Below, in pieces: positions 48,582 to 60,840 of a DNA stretch of 64,000 bases (its first letter is position 1; every line of letters starts with the position of its first letter). Location: positions 4,107,001 through 4,171,000 of the forward strand of contig JAITYX010000030.1 in NCBI GenBank assembly GCA_021018815.1. The letters run 5' to 3'. A program made the position numbers and the translations under genes. Source of the stretch: Talinum fruticosum (lineage: Eukaryota; Streptophyta; Magnoliopsida; Caryophyllales; Talinaceae). The notes below the pieces were generated by a model that worked only from the letters and a program-made list of their open reading frames with translations, did no database searches and was not told the DNA's origin.

Positions 48582-50455
48582 TAGCAATTCAAGGAAAGAA
48601 AAAAAAATCTTGTTGTTTTCTCCGATTGTTGATAAAGCCAACAGGAACTTGGCCTCGTAGAAAGCAAATACTCTTTCAAAAGTCGGTAGAGTAGTTCTCA
48701 TTCAATCCAATATGGAGTCTATTCTTTCCCACTCTATGCAATGTTTTAAGCTTCCATTTACGACCTAGGAGCTTGATAAAATTAATAGAATTTTTTTAAA
48801 AAATTGATAGCAAAAAGGTATGCCAATGATAGCTTGGGATCGCATTTGCCAACCAAAGCATTTGGGAGGGCTAGGCTTGTGGAGGGCTGAGGATATTAAT
48901 ACTGCATTCCAATGCAAGCTCATATGGAAATTAATGAAAGAACCAGAAAACCTGTGGTCAAAGTGTATGATAGCAAAATACCGCTAACCATGGAGATTTG
49001 TTCTTCAGGAAACTAAGAAATACGGATTCTTGGGTCCGGAAGTCTTTATCTAAATATTATGAGTTATTCGGAAAGGGTATCCAATGGAAGATTGGTAATG
49101 GGAGAGACATTTTCTTTGGGAGAGATATCCGGTACTCTAATCCGAGCCTACTTCAAGCCACTGGGTATGATCCTACCTTACTCGACTTACAAACCAGGGT
49201 GAGCGATTTCATTAGTGATAACAGTTGGAACATTTCTAAGCTAAATGTTACCCTGCCTCCACAAGTGGTGAACGCTGTTAGAAGCATACCATTACCATTA
49301 TTCCGGCGACACATGAGTTTCTGTTGGGGACTATCGGGAAATGGTCGGTTCTCAACAAAAACAATAACTAGACTGCCACACAATAATCTTGATAGAGAAA
49401 AGTGGGATGGATCCGGAAAACAGACATCCCAACAAAAGATTAAGATTTTCCTGTGGCAACTCCTACACGAGGAGTCCCTCCGAGGAAGAGGTTAGCAAAT
49501 AGAGCGATCAAGATTGATCTCTTCTATAAGCTTTGCAACTCTCATGAAGAGACAGACAGACGACCACATTTTCTTCTTTTTGCCCAAAGACGCATTTCTT
49601 GTGGGCAACAACTTCTTCCCATTGGTGGATTCATCATATCAATTTCATATCTCCACACCTCGATGGCAAAGCTATTCTCCAGGTAGCAAGATCCTCAATA
49701 CAACCAAACCAGCTAGTCATTTTTCCGATTTGGAGTATTTGGAAGGAGAGAAATGCCCTTATCTTCAACAACGAGGAGTTCAATCATATCGGGACAATCA
49801 TCGGGGCAAAGAGGGCGTTTACAGAATGGACTTCAAGAATAAGGAATTCACCGAAAACCTTTATTCTTCGACATCTAGAATCATCCAAAACAAGTGAAAC
49901 TTGTTAAATGGAATAAACCTTCACAAGGATGGTGTAAGCTTAATTTTAACGGTTTAGTTAGAAATGATGAGGCTGCTTTGGGGTTCATTATATGAAATAA
50001 CAAGGGAGACGTGGTTAGAGCTAGGGCAGCTGAATTAGGTCGAGGCATCAATTTTGGTTGCGAAGCAATAACACTCGGAGATGAACTACATGAAGCTCTT
50101 AAAGCTGGTATTCGAAGCTTCGCATCGAGGGGATTAACAAGATTATTATTGATGTAGTCAAAGGAAGTATTTTGCCACCCTGGCGAGTTCACTTCATTAT
50201 CCGTGACACAGTTCAACTTATGAGTTCTTTCAGAGATTGCGATATTAATCATATTTATAGAGAGGCAAATATAACGATAGATTGGCTAGCACATCCGGGG
50301 CATTCGGTCACTTCTCCATCAATTTGGAGTTGCTCCCCATATCCCATTTTCTCATTTATTCGGCACATGATAAGCGAGGCAGAGCCCTTGTGAGAAAGAC
50401 TACTTAAGTTTCGATTGTATTCTCTTTTACCCTTTGCAAAAAAAAAAAAAAAAAA
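48582..50455 (+). mobile_element. 5'-truncated LINE (non-LTR retrotransposon) remnant
   Basis: Only the 3' part remains. About 48650-48780 encodes the end of the reverse transcriptase (GRVVLIQSNMES, LP motif) and 48819-48986 the following GGLGLWRAEDIN...AFQCKLIW block. The open stretch 48998-49495 matches the zf-RVT region (GNGRFSTKT...QKIKIFLWQLLHEES). About 49890-50395 encodes an RNase H-like domain (WCKLNFNGLVRNDEAALGF) in which the first catalytic Asp appears as Asn. Frames shift repeatedly and stops intervene, so it is dead. An 18-A tail ends at 50455. Near-matching aaaaagYtataag sequences at both edges may be the target-site duplication. Confidence 0.85.
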
Positions 50456-50518
50456 GCTATAAGCTTTTATAAGAAGTTTTAAAAAGTTGTAAAAAGTTGT
50501 AAGGTTGTCTTGTTAGCC
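50456..50518. mobile_element. Right part of the LINE-split 'ttgtaag' MITE
   Basis: gctataagcttttataag and repeated aaaaagttgt words continue the family pattern interrupted at 48581. It is followed by a second A-run at 50519-50535. Confidence 0.45.
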
Positions 50519-51606
50519 AAAAAAAAAAAAAAAAATTCTGCATGCATGATCATATTTTCGAGGTAGGGATCTTACCAAATTACAAATGTTGATGAAGATT
50601 ACAAATAATGTATTTGTTGGTATATATTTATCCCATGGGACAATGACCAATTGATGCAAAGAAGAATAGTACTATAATAATTATAAAAGATATGGCAATC
50701 AATGTTGATTATAAGTTATAACAAACAGGCCTAAAAGGATGTGGAATGTTGATCATAACAAATAATGTAATTTCACATCATTATATAGTTGAGATTTTAA
50801 CTTGTTATAGAATTTATCATAGGTGATAAAATTATTTTTTATCAATGGTGTATGGTAAAAGTATTTGTTAAAAAAAATGGTTTAAAATAGTTTCAATTAA
50901 ATGTGTAAAATAATTTAAAGTATGGTATTTGCACAAATTATATCCAACTTTTAACTCATTAGCCTATTATATACCAATGTGATGATGCCATTGTTATAAC
51001 ATGAGTACGACCTTTTGTTTTAGAGGGAAAGGGGAGGAGGTGCACAATTATTAGATTAACTCCAACCGAGGCCAAACTTTGAAATCGAGTCTAGAGAAGC
51101 TTATAAGAGTCCACAAATTTTTCAAAAAATTATGCACCCACCAAGATTTAAATCCTAGTGGGAGAGTGTAAAAATTCACTCTCATACAAATTGAGTTACG
51201 AGCTATTCGTACTAGTTTGTGAAAAATATAGAATAGTTGTTGGTTGCAAAAATTTGACTCTTTGAGGGTATAATTGTATAAGAAATCACGGGGAAAAGGA
51301 CCAAAACTATATTATGAATCATAAGTTATTAAAGGCATAAGTAAAATTTGCATATTTTGATCTTGTTTATTAGAGTTAGCCGTATTTTTTATTTATTTAT
51401 TTGGTGTAAATGAGATGTAAAGGTTGATATATAGGTGAGATTTAAACATAGATATTTGATAGTAATTTTGAAAGAGTTTACCAATTAAAATAAAGTGTCC
51501 CCCACAGCGTTAATCACCTTTGTTACTTTTGTAATTTATATTGTCTTTAAAGATTTTGGGCTTTTAGAAATCATTTTAAATTTGTTTTAGAACGCGTTTT
51601 AAAAAA

Positions 51607-51827
51607 TTCTATTAAATTTATAAAATTGTTTTCTTCCTCATCCTCCTTCACGAAAAAAAACTCTTTAACTGTTTCCATCTACTCTAATAAGGGGCTGCAA
51701 TCAGCCATATAAAGTTCTATTAAATTTATAAAATTGTTTTTTTCCTCACCCTCCTCCTCCTTCACGAAAAAAAAAAAAAAACTCTAATTGTTTCATCTAC
51801 TCTTATAAGGAGCTACAATCAGCCAAA
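51607..51827. repeat. Tandem duplication, period about 108 bp
   Basis: Both copies start ttctattaaatttataaaat, contain cctcctycacgaaaaaaa and end near ctacaatcagcca. Differences are mostly in A-run and cctcct-repeat lengths. Confidence 0.85.
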
Positions 51828-52056
51828 TCTATCGGTAATAAGATCCAATTTTTTCAATTTTGAAGGCCCTAATTAGTTTAATAGAAGATATGTTATTATT
51901 TTTATATATCTTTTCAATAAATTTTATCTCCATAGTGTGAGAGTTAAGATTGTTGCTATCTTCTTACTAGTGCGAGTTCTTTCTCTCACTCACTTTATTC
52001 TGAGTTTTGTTTTAGGTTTTCTTTCTCACCTTAGTGTGAGTTTTCATAAATTTAAA

Positions 52057-52485
52057 GAGATATTAACATTTACCTCCTTCGAGGTCTTTGAAAATCATTT
52101 TTATACACTCCAGGTATTGGTATATATTTTTACCCATCCTAGGTTTAGAGATAAAAAAATATTTAAGATAAAAAAACGGCAGGAGGCTAATCGGAAATGT
52201 AAAAGGACAAGTTTGTCCCTAATTTTTAAAATAAAATAACTATGCTACCCCCATTAATTATTGGCGCTTTAGTGCAAAGAGGGCAATTTTGGTACTTTAC
52301 CTCATTTTCTTATGCCACATCAACACACTCATCGTATTTGGATGTTTTCTATTATTGAGAACGATGGTCAATGTATAACTCAAATATCAACTATTCCGGT
52401 CGAGTGGGTAAAAATATATACTAATACCTAAAGAGTGTAAAAATAATTTCCAAATACCTCGAGGGAGGTAAATGTTAATATCTCT
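52057..52485. mobile_element. MULE-type MITE with about 90-bp terminal inverted repeats
   Basis: The left arm from gagatattaacatttacctc matches the complement of the right arm over about 90 bp with roughly 85% identity by eye. A perfect 9-bp duplication aaatttaaa lies on both sides (52048-52056 and 52486-52494). 429 bp in total; the central part is non-coding. Confidence 0.85.
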
Positions 52486-53539
52486 AAATTTAAAGGTATC
52501 AAATTGTGGAAGATTGTTAGATCTTATTAAACAAAGTTTACTCATCTACTTGGAGATGATTCGATAATTGAATTTCTTACAGTTATACCTTGATGATTTC
52601 TCTTCAAGTATAATCTATCACATCAAATTGATATCTATTACTTCAGGGAGATTTGCTATAACTTGTTATCATTTATAAGAGGGCAAGGACGTTGAAAAAT
52701 ACGGTTATTAGCCTAATGGATATAACAAGGTCAAAGTGTATGATCGAAAGTATCTTTGTCATTAGCTTTTTAAAGTTGAGAGTTTATGTTGATGTTTTAA
52801 ATTTATTTTTTTAAAAAGATTTTCATTCTAAATACCATATGATTTTTCATTAATATATTTATGTATCTTCCTTTTCGATCAAAAAATAAATGTGTTTTAG
52901 AAATTGATTTTGGGCCGTTAGAAACCTGACCCATTTTTGCAGCTTCAAAATGCAAATTATGTTGCAGCGTCTAATACTGATTTTTTTCGTTGCATTATTT
53001 ATCTTTAAGGATCTTGATTAGATAAATTTTTGAATCACTTTGAATATTAATTTAGACTACATAAAGACTTATGCTATTGATGTTAGCTTAACAGGTGCTA
53101 CTATATTTTATTTTAATAAAAGCAAGTTAAAGCATACACTTCCCATCCACATTTCATTGTATTACATGACTATACCAAAGAGACAATTGTAATATTTTTA
53201 ATTTTTAATTTAAATAATAAAAAAATTACTTATAAAAATCACAACAAAAGAAATTGTAAATTTTATAAAAAAAAATTGTAAATTTTATAAGTACAAAATT
53301 TTTGAAACAAGTAGCTATAAAAATCACAACGAAAAAAATTATAAGTTTTATCTCGTTAGATTGGAAGAAGATAAAAAATAAATGTTTTAAGTTTCATTCA
53401 TTGAAAACAGGGGGTAAAATTAGTACTCAATGAGAAGAAATTTATTTCCTACTCAACATATCGTACATATGATGTCAATGTTAGAAATGAACCGTATAAA
53501 ATATTACAACAAAGGAAAATATACTTAGAGGAGTATATT

Positions 53540-53750
53540 TTTATTCCTGAGAGGTCTTTAATAGTTACACCAAACCTTAGAATATCTCCGAATAATTTTT
53601 TATAAAGGTGCGGGTATCTAGGAGTAGTAGTGATCTTTAAATAGTTACACCAAAACTTAAAGTACCTCTTGAATAATTATTTATAAAAGTTAGGTATCTA
53701 AGAGGGGTCTTAAAATAGTTACACTAAACCCGAGGGTATCTCTGTTTTAT
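53540..53750. repeat. Degenerate tandem array, unit about 80 bp
   Basis: Three imperfect units, each with a tctttaatagttacaccaaa-type start and a ggtatctaagagg-type end. Non-coding. Confidence 0.7.
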
Positions 53751-55413
53751 TTTTTACCATATACATTATATGATTATAGAATTTTTGATAAAAAATGTAT
53801 ACTTTTTAAAAATAGGCAGCTCCTTAAATTAAATATTTAGAAAAATAAAATTGGAACACCTATATAAAAAACCGAGGCGTGTAGCATTAGAAAATTGTAG
53901 TTCTTTTTAAATTTTACATTTTAAAAATTCTGAAAATATTTTTTAAAAATGATCAAATATTTTTAAAATTTCGTTAATTTAAAGATAATTTGAGGTAATT
54001 GGCATTATCCAACTCATAAACTCGCTTGACCTAACTTTGTTCTTTCATGAGTTTTGTCTGCTTTCTCAATTTCAGGTGTTTTTATGACAACCGATTCCAC
54101 AGGCTTAACCCCAGTACCAAGCACGATTAATACAAATAAAATAAAAAATTAAACATGATTTCAATAATTTTCAAATGGCCAAATTTAAATGGTGAACTTG
54201 CAAACTCATAGTAGAACAATAATTACATGATAGTAAAACTCTTCCTAAAAGGTGGCTCTCTTGTTTTTTTTTTTGATCGAAAGAGGAGGATTATATTATT
54301 ATATAAAAGAAAACGTTGTAATATCCAAAGCGGCCCAATCTGAGCCATCTCATGTCAGACCCGACAAAACGAATCATAGGGTTGGAGATGAGAAAAAAAT
54401 AACAAATGTGTTCCCTCCCCTTTCCCTCCCCTTCTAACAAATGAAAAGAAATATTTTTGGGTCTGGAATAAAGTTTACCTTTTTTAAAAAAATAATAATA
54501 ATTATAAAATTTTTGTTTTAATAAAATATTATTTATGGAAATCATGAAAAAACACTATTAGATAAGATAAATTTGTGATTACCGCCTCATAATTCTCAAG
54601 GCCTTCGTTGAAACACGTACGTATAAATAATAATAATCTCATAATTGATTTGGCTTTTTATGAACTAGGGCATGAATTTGTTGCTTCTATTATTTAAGTA
54701 ATATTTTATTAGTACACCATTAACGAACTAACTACCACTATAATATTATTTTATACTTGATTAGGGCAAAATTACAATGCTATCCCTGGCATGAGAGCGA
54801 ATTAACCCCTTTAATCATTTATTTAAGTCACGAGGGCAGCATTGGTATGTTGTTATTGGATGATGGATAGCCTCCCATTTTATCAAATGTCTTGTGACGA
54901 TGTGGGAAAAGTAATATATTTTTTTCAAGAAACTCATATCATATCTTAAAATTAGTAAATAGTATGAATTCACAAAGCTGAAGTATTGAGTTTATGGTTG
55001 AATTTATAATAAACATTAAATTGTCAAAATTATAGATATATTACTTTATTCATATATGGACTATTTTTTTTATATATAATTTCTCAATTATTTTTACTGT
55101 ATCTTTATTTTCTTTGTCAAAATTCATGATATATGTTTTATATAAAGTCCATTATAAGTACAATTATTATTCTTCATAGTAAAATTGTGATTTATGAGGG
55201 TGAAGCTCCTTAAATTGGCTTGACTAATTACAGCAATAGGACTACAAGTTTGGCAGATGATTGAGAGCAGTCCATGATAAGGATTAAGCATTATTTATAC
55301 ACAAGAAAAGAAGGATTTTTTTGGGGGGGGTTTGGAACCCCTGGATTTGAAGGAAAATTTGACCTTTGGAGGAGCCATTTTGATTTTGAGATAGATTCTG
55401 TGCTGTTTATGCC

Positions 55414-55419
55414 TATAAA
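55414..55419 (+). promoter_or_regulatory. Candidate TATA box of APRR2
   Basis: TATAAA in the context gcctataaactg, about 30 bp before a pyrimidine-rich stretch that probably starts the transcript. Position only; no further promoter elements claimed. Confidence 0.5.
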
Positions 55420-55540
55420 CTGATAGCTACACTACGAAGACTAGTCTCACATGCCACCTCCTTCCAGCATACCACACTAATTTCTCTCTCCTGCCCTCTC
55501 TCTCTTTCCCTCTTTCTCTCTAGTGTGAGCCTGAAGGAGC

Positions 55541-55606
55541 ATGAGTGTGTTTGTGTGTACAAAAAGGCCAAAATCCCAGATTTGCTTTCTCTCTCTAGAA
55601 AACTAA
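55541..55606 (+). promoter_or_regulatory. APRR2 upstream ORF 1 (21 codons)
   Basis: ATG at 55541 reads MSVFVCTKRPKSQICF and stops at TAA 55604-55606, in the first predicted leader exon. Three more upstream ATG frames follow, so ribosomes reaching the APRR2 start would have to bypass or reinitiate. Confidence 0.5.
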
Positions 55607-55616
55607 TCAGGCATAT

Positions 55617-55682
55617 ATGTTTGTAGACAGGGGAGAAGACCCAAAGACCCAGCCAGCTGGGTTGAAATTCTCTCTTATCTGA
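55617..55682 (+). promoter_or_regulatory. APRR2 upstream ORF 2 (21 codons)
   Basis: ATG at 55617 reads MFVDRGEDPKTQPAGL and stops at TGA 55680-55682, 10 bp after upstream ORF 1 ends and in the same leader exon. Confidence 0.5.
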
Positions 55683-55763
55683 TCTTTTTTGCCAAAATTC
55701 ACAGCATTTGAAGAAGAGGCCACTAGAAAAGAAACCTCCTTTCTATCCATTTTATCACTCCTG

Positions 55764-56493
55764 GTAAAGTTTTGCACTTTTGCTTAAGAATAGAATCCCT
55801 TCCATTATGAATGTTCTTTAGCATTTTCTGTATTCTTAGTTTGGGATCATCTCAACATTCTTCCCTCCTGTTTCAATGTAATTTCTGACTCTGTCTTCTG
55901 ACTTTTGCTGTCAAAGTTGAGGTTTTTTCTTCTTGTTCTTGAGATCTCACTTGGGTTTAATCTGCCCTGCATTTTTGTTTTTCTTGGTAGCTTGAGGCTA
56001 TGCAATAAAATGTTTTGGAAGATCTAGGGCTTTAATCATAATCTTTTCTTGTATGATTTGATTTAAACCCTGATCCAAGAACATGATGAAAAACAAAATC
56101 TAATCTTTTTCCTACATGAATCATGAATTGTCCAAATTAACTCTGTCCTTTGCATGGTACAGGTTGTCTCCTTTTTTCCCCCCTTCTGCACTTTATTTTA
56201 ATCACCTTTGTATTCTTCTCGTGAGTTTTTGGCAGTCTGGTTAAGCTTTTGTCAGTAAGATTTCTGCCCTGCCCTAGAGTTTTGGCAACACAAACTCAAA
56301 TTTCAACCATGGTTTTCTTCATGTCTTTGAGTATCTTAATCCTGATTTCAGGGTTTAAAGCGTGCATTTTGTACAAAAACATGATCATTTCACCAACAGA
56401 GCATATTTTTGCAAAATTCATTATGAGTCTTGATTATGAACTATTATTTTGGTGCTAAATTTCACTATCTAAGCGATTAATATAATGTTGCAG
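55764..56493 (+). other. Predicted 5'-UTR intron of APRR2
   Basis: Donor ctcctg|gtaaag at 55764 and acceptor tgttgcag ending at 56493. The 730 bp between are T-rich with no recognisable coding sequence. Removing it leaves a 58-base second leader exon before the start codon at 56552. Confidence 0.6.
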
Positions 56494-56500
56494 ATTTTAT

Positions 56501-56533
56501 ATGTGGGCAATTAGCAATTCACGGCGTATGTAA
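56501..56533 (+). promoter_or_regulatory. APRR2 upstream ORF 3 (10 codons)
   Basis: ATG at 56501 reads MWAISNSRRM and stops at TAA 56531-56533, 18 bases before the APRR2 start codon. Confidence 0.45.
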
Positions 56534-56537
56534 AACA

Positions 56538-56651
56538 ATGCGAAACGAGCTATGGTTTGCACTGCCAATGATTTATTGGAGTGGAAGGATTTCCCTAAAG
56601 GCCTTAGGGTTCTCCTACTTGATGAGGACAGAGATTCGGCATCTGAGATAA
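56538..56651 (+). promoter_or_regulatory. APRR2 upstream ORF 4, overlapping the main start
   Basis: ATG at 56538 opens a 37-codon frame that runs past the APRR2 ATG (56552) in another frame and stops at 56649-56651. An overlapping frame of this kind normally reduces translation of the main ORF unless its ATG is skipped. Confidence 0.5.
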
Positions 56652-59600
56652 AATCAAAGCTTGAGGAGATGGAGTATATAGGTTAGACAAAAATAGTTCT
56701 TCCTTCGTTTGTGTTTATCTTATTTTATGCAATTATTTGTTGCTTAAATTTTGAACTAGATATTCATTTAGGTTGGTCCAATAATTTCTTTGCCTTTTAC
56801 CCTTTTCTCGTCTTCTGTGCAAATTTGGTTATATGATTCTCTGAACTGAAAATTGCTGCTGCTATGAAGACTATTTTGGATAATCTGTTAGTTTGATTTT
56901 TGACTTCAAATATGTAAAAGCTTTTGCGGCAGATCTTAGATCATGACATAGTCACATATGACATATCTATGTTATACACTTGTAGCCAAGTCCGAGAACA
57001 TAGGTTTGCATTGCCGGTTATTTGTTTAAACTTCGAAAAAGTTTTGTTGAATGGTGAAGGTCCTAATAAGCAATTGCAGATTTTTCTGCTATCATTAAAG
57101 TTTTAACTCTATGCACTATCCACCGAAACATAATGCTTTTTCCCGTTTTGGTTCCCCCCTCTCTTTTGTTTTTCTTTCCTTTTATGATGTGATATTGGTG
57201 AACTTGTTCAATCCTCTTGTTTGCAAAATCAGCCTCTTGTAGGACGCATTTTTTTGACCCATTTTTTGGTACAGTTTCTGCTTTTTACAGGGAGCAAGAA
57301 GCTTTATCTGCAATTTCAAACAAAAATGAGAGCTTCCATGTTGCCATTGTAGAGGTGATTCTATTCTTTTGAACTTGAAAGCCCAAATGATACCCTTATC
57401 GTGTTACTTCTGCTCTCTTATAAGAACTTGTGCTGCATGCTTAATTTCTGCACTTCTAGATTACTGACTTAAATGTCCAAAAATATGCAAGCAAAACATG
57501 TTTGCTTGCCTCATGCTTGGTTTCTGCACTTTAGTTTTTCATTTGTTTCTGTCTTTGCAGGTAAGCGTACACAATAGTGACGGGAGGTACAAGTTTTTGG
57601 AAGCTTCAAAGGACCTCCCAACTATCAGTAAGCATTCCTACCAAATATCACCCATAGAATCTTACATATATTTTTCTTGTTACAGTTTCCGTTGTTCTAT
57701 TGTCTGTCATTGAAAGACACCATATCATTATTCGTCTATGTAGTTCCTTGGTTAATACTTAAGAATATATATGTGCAAAAACTGAAAAAGCACAATTATT
57801 TGGCCCAAAATTAGGTGACATGTTTTGATCCAAGGTTGATTTCATTTTCTTGACGAACATATTTTACAAGCTTATAGAGGAGCTTAATAGAGGACATAGG
57901 ATTAGCCTATGTCCTCTATTAGAGCTAAACATGAGCCAAGCTCGAACATGCTATTTGCTACATGCATAAGAGATGAATTCTGCAAAATATTTCTCGATCT
58001 ATAGAACTTGTATCCTGATGTATTGTTCATTTCTCTTATTGTAGTGACATCAAAAGTGCAATGCCTGAGCACTATGATGAAATGCATAGCAGTAAGTTTC
58101 CTGACCATAGTTTGTTTTTCCATGCATCAGTCATCATTGAGATAACCATGATTTCCGTATCCCAGAAGTAATGATCCTTATTTTGTCGCAAATAACAGCT
58201 CGGTGCAGTTGAGTTCCTCATAAAGCCTCTATCTGAGGAGAAGCTGAGGAATATATGGCAGCATGTAGTCCACAAGGTTTGTCTTACTGTTGTATTCTGT
58301 GAAAGACTTCAGCTGTAAAGAGTATGACTGAGTATGTATTGAATTTCAATAGGCATTTAATGCTGGTGGAAGTATGACTTCAGAATCACTCAAGTCTGTC
58401 AAGGAATTTGTGGGTTCTGTTCTGGAAATTCAGCAGAAAATTATAGCTACACAAAATGAGGTCTCTGAAGACCCCAAAAATGCTGAGATGGACCCAAATG
58501 ACAATGAACAAACCATTTGTGATAAGTTTCCCGCTCCATCAACTCCCCAGTTGAAACAAGGGGCAAGGTTCTTGGATGATGGAGAATACCAGGATCAAAC
58601 CAGCGGCTCCCCTGTCAAAGAAAGTGGGGAAGTTGATGGAGAAATCAAATCTGTCGATACTACTCATGGAAATTTAGCTGCCCAGATGGAGGTGGATCCG
58701 CCTCAGCCAACTGTTGAGGTTGCCATCAAAGAGGAGGATGGTGGACGCAAGAGTTCCAAAGGCATAGTTGCTTTATTACCCAAGCCACCAAGTGAGGAGA
58801 ATGATATTAATACTGCCTCCAATACCCATAACACGAACAAGGAATCTGTTCCTCAGAACATGTGTGGGGCAAAGAATAATCGGAAAAAAGCTAAGGTAAA
58901 GTGGTTGTATATCTGATGATCTGGTTGTTGAATGCTTAAGTAGCTTAACATGCTCCGTAGCAAATGTAGAAATCGTGGCCTCTTATTCTCCCTTTTCCTT
59001 GTGCACCTTTTTATCTCACCCATTGAGAATCCAAGCTGCTTTGCAATGATTTGCTATGACAACTGTGCCCAAAATCTTGGGAATTCCATAGTTTATTCGC
59101 TAGTTTGCTTTTCATAAAATGCCTTTCCATTTGGTGAACAATCAATTGATAATCAATCCAAAATACCCTTATACAGCCCTGTTTCAAACTATGTTACTTG
59201 GACATTGACATGGGTTTATGTCCGAGAGTCATACTAGCCCCATTTGCCAAAAACTCACATATTTTAGTCTAAAATGAATTAACAAGGATCCATATTCATG
59301 ATGGAGTATCAAGTATCTAAGACAGGAACTAGAGGTGAAATGATGAGTCTAATTAACATGGATTGTGTCACTCATTGGAAATCGGTGTGCATTTTTACAT
59401 GTGATCACTGAACTTTGCTGTCTATTCAGGTAGACTGGACACCTGACTTGCACAAGAAATTTGTCCAAGCAGTGGAGCAACTCGGAGTTGATCAAGCCAT
59501 CCCTTCCCGTATCTTAGAGTTGATGAAAGTGGAAGGCTTGACAAGACATAACATAGCAAGTCATCTCCAGGTTGGTGGAAGATTCTCACTACATATATAA

Positions 59601-60840
59601 TTGTTCAAAAGTAAAAATATACTCTGGCTGCATAACCAATCAGACTAAGTAATGTTGTGCAGAAATACAGAATGCATAGACGACATATCTTGCCTAAGGC
59701 AGAGGAGCGCCGGTGGCCACACCCTAGGGATTCAGCACAAAGGAACTACTATCCTTACAAACCCGTGATGGCATATCCTAGTTATCCCACCGCCAATCAT
59801 ACCTTTGCACCAGGGCAAATCTACCCTATGTGGGGCCAGCAGAATGGTCGACCACCTGGTTTTCCGATGTGGGGCCCGCCTAGCTGCCCCTGGCAACCCC
59901 CGGTGGAGGCTTGGCATTGGAATAAGACTTATCCTGGGGTAAAACTCTACAACTTGAGGGGGTGGGGAGAAAAACTACTAGTATATCACAAATGACTCAA
60001 AAGTTATTTCTTCAGTTGGCCATTCTTTGTGTTAATTTTCCCCCTTTTCTGCCTTCTTTTTTGTTTCAGATGCATGCTGATGCATGGGGATGCCCGGTGC
60101 TCCCACCTCCTGCTTGTCCTCCTAGTTTACCTCAGGTAAGTTATCCAATATTCTCAAGGTACTTTGATATTTATTCCGGCAGTGAGTTAATACCTTTCAT
60201 ATCTAAGATCGAACATAAATAACCTCTCTGGGTATCACAAAACTAAAATGCCACGCCCTAGGTGAAATTTGAGGATTTAGTTGGTCTCATTTAGTGTTCT
60301 ATGATGCAATCGACAGGTACAAGGTGTGCATGGGTTCCACAGTCCTGATAGCTATGGGAATAACTCCTTTGATCTACATCCGGTAACGATCTTTTTCATT
60401 TGATTAAGGCACATCTCGATATCTTCACACTTTAGAGGATGATATAGTATAACACATTCAATGCTATAGCCAATATGGGAAAATATCTCTTCATGCCAGT
60501 ATGTCATAACACTGTAATTATTATATATGTAACGTGATTAGTTAGAGAGTACAACTGTACAATAATATGTCGTTCCTAAGACTATAGGACATAAGCTTTC
60601 CTTTTTAGGAATCGTCTGTTGTAATATTTGTTAAATTGGGATTAAATTTTGGTTTAATTCCATATTATTGCAGGGGAGGAGGAAATTGACAAAGTGGTGA
60701 AAGAAGCAATAAGCAAACCATGGTTGCCACTACCGATAGGGCTTAAGCCTCCCTCCACCGACGGTGTCCTAGCTGAGCTATCAAGGCAAGGAATTTCGAC
60801 AGTCCCTCCGCCCCTGATCAACGGCCACCAACAGTGCTGA
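56552..60840 (+). CDS. APRR2: Two-component response regulator-like APRR2 (pseudo-receiver plus GARP domain)
   Basis: GLK-related nuclear transcription factor; family members influence chlorophyll and pigment accumulation in fruit. Eleven exons: 56552-56681, 57275-57354, 57561-57627, 58045-58091, 58199-58276, 58353-58895, 59430-59570, 59663-59938, 60070-60135, 60317-60382 and about 60674/60679-60840, giving about 551 residues. The receiver-like part (residues 18-134) has Glu at position 70 where true receivers carry the phosphorylated Asp, so it is a pseudo-receiver. An acidic linker follows. The GARP Myb-like domain lies at 316-370 ([20 protein letters not shown]... SHLQKYRMH), then a Pro/Trp-rich part and a conserved tail ([14 protein letters not shown]). 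The last exon fits the frame only if the acceptor is shifted to 60679 or if one G is missing from the GGGG run at 60673-60676. Otherwise intact. PMT14 lies upstream on the same strand. Confidence 0.93.

Larger units (their letters stand above)
50519..55413. other. AT-rich intergenic region upstream of APRR2
   Basis: No gene recognised. Contains a 108-bp tandem duplication (51607-51827), a MULE-type MITE (52057-52485) and a degenerate 80-bp repeat array (53540-53750). Small open frames such as 51937-52239 are AT-rich and partly lie in the MITE. Confidence 0.5.

Noticed and set aside
49953..50252. Minus-strand frame over the LINE 3' region
   Set aside because: It is antisense to the RNase H-like coding sequence of the LINE.
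56249..56458. 69-codon plus-strand frame before APRR2
   Set aside because: Lies within the predicted leader intron and has no recognisable features.
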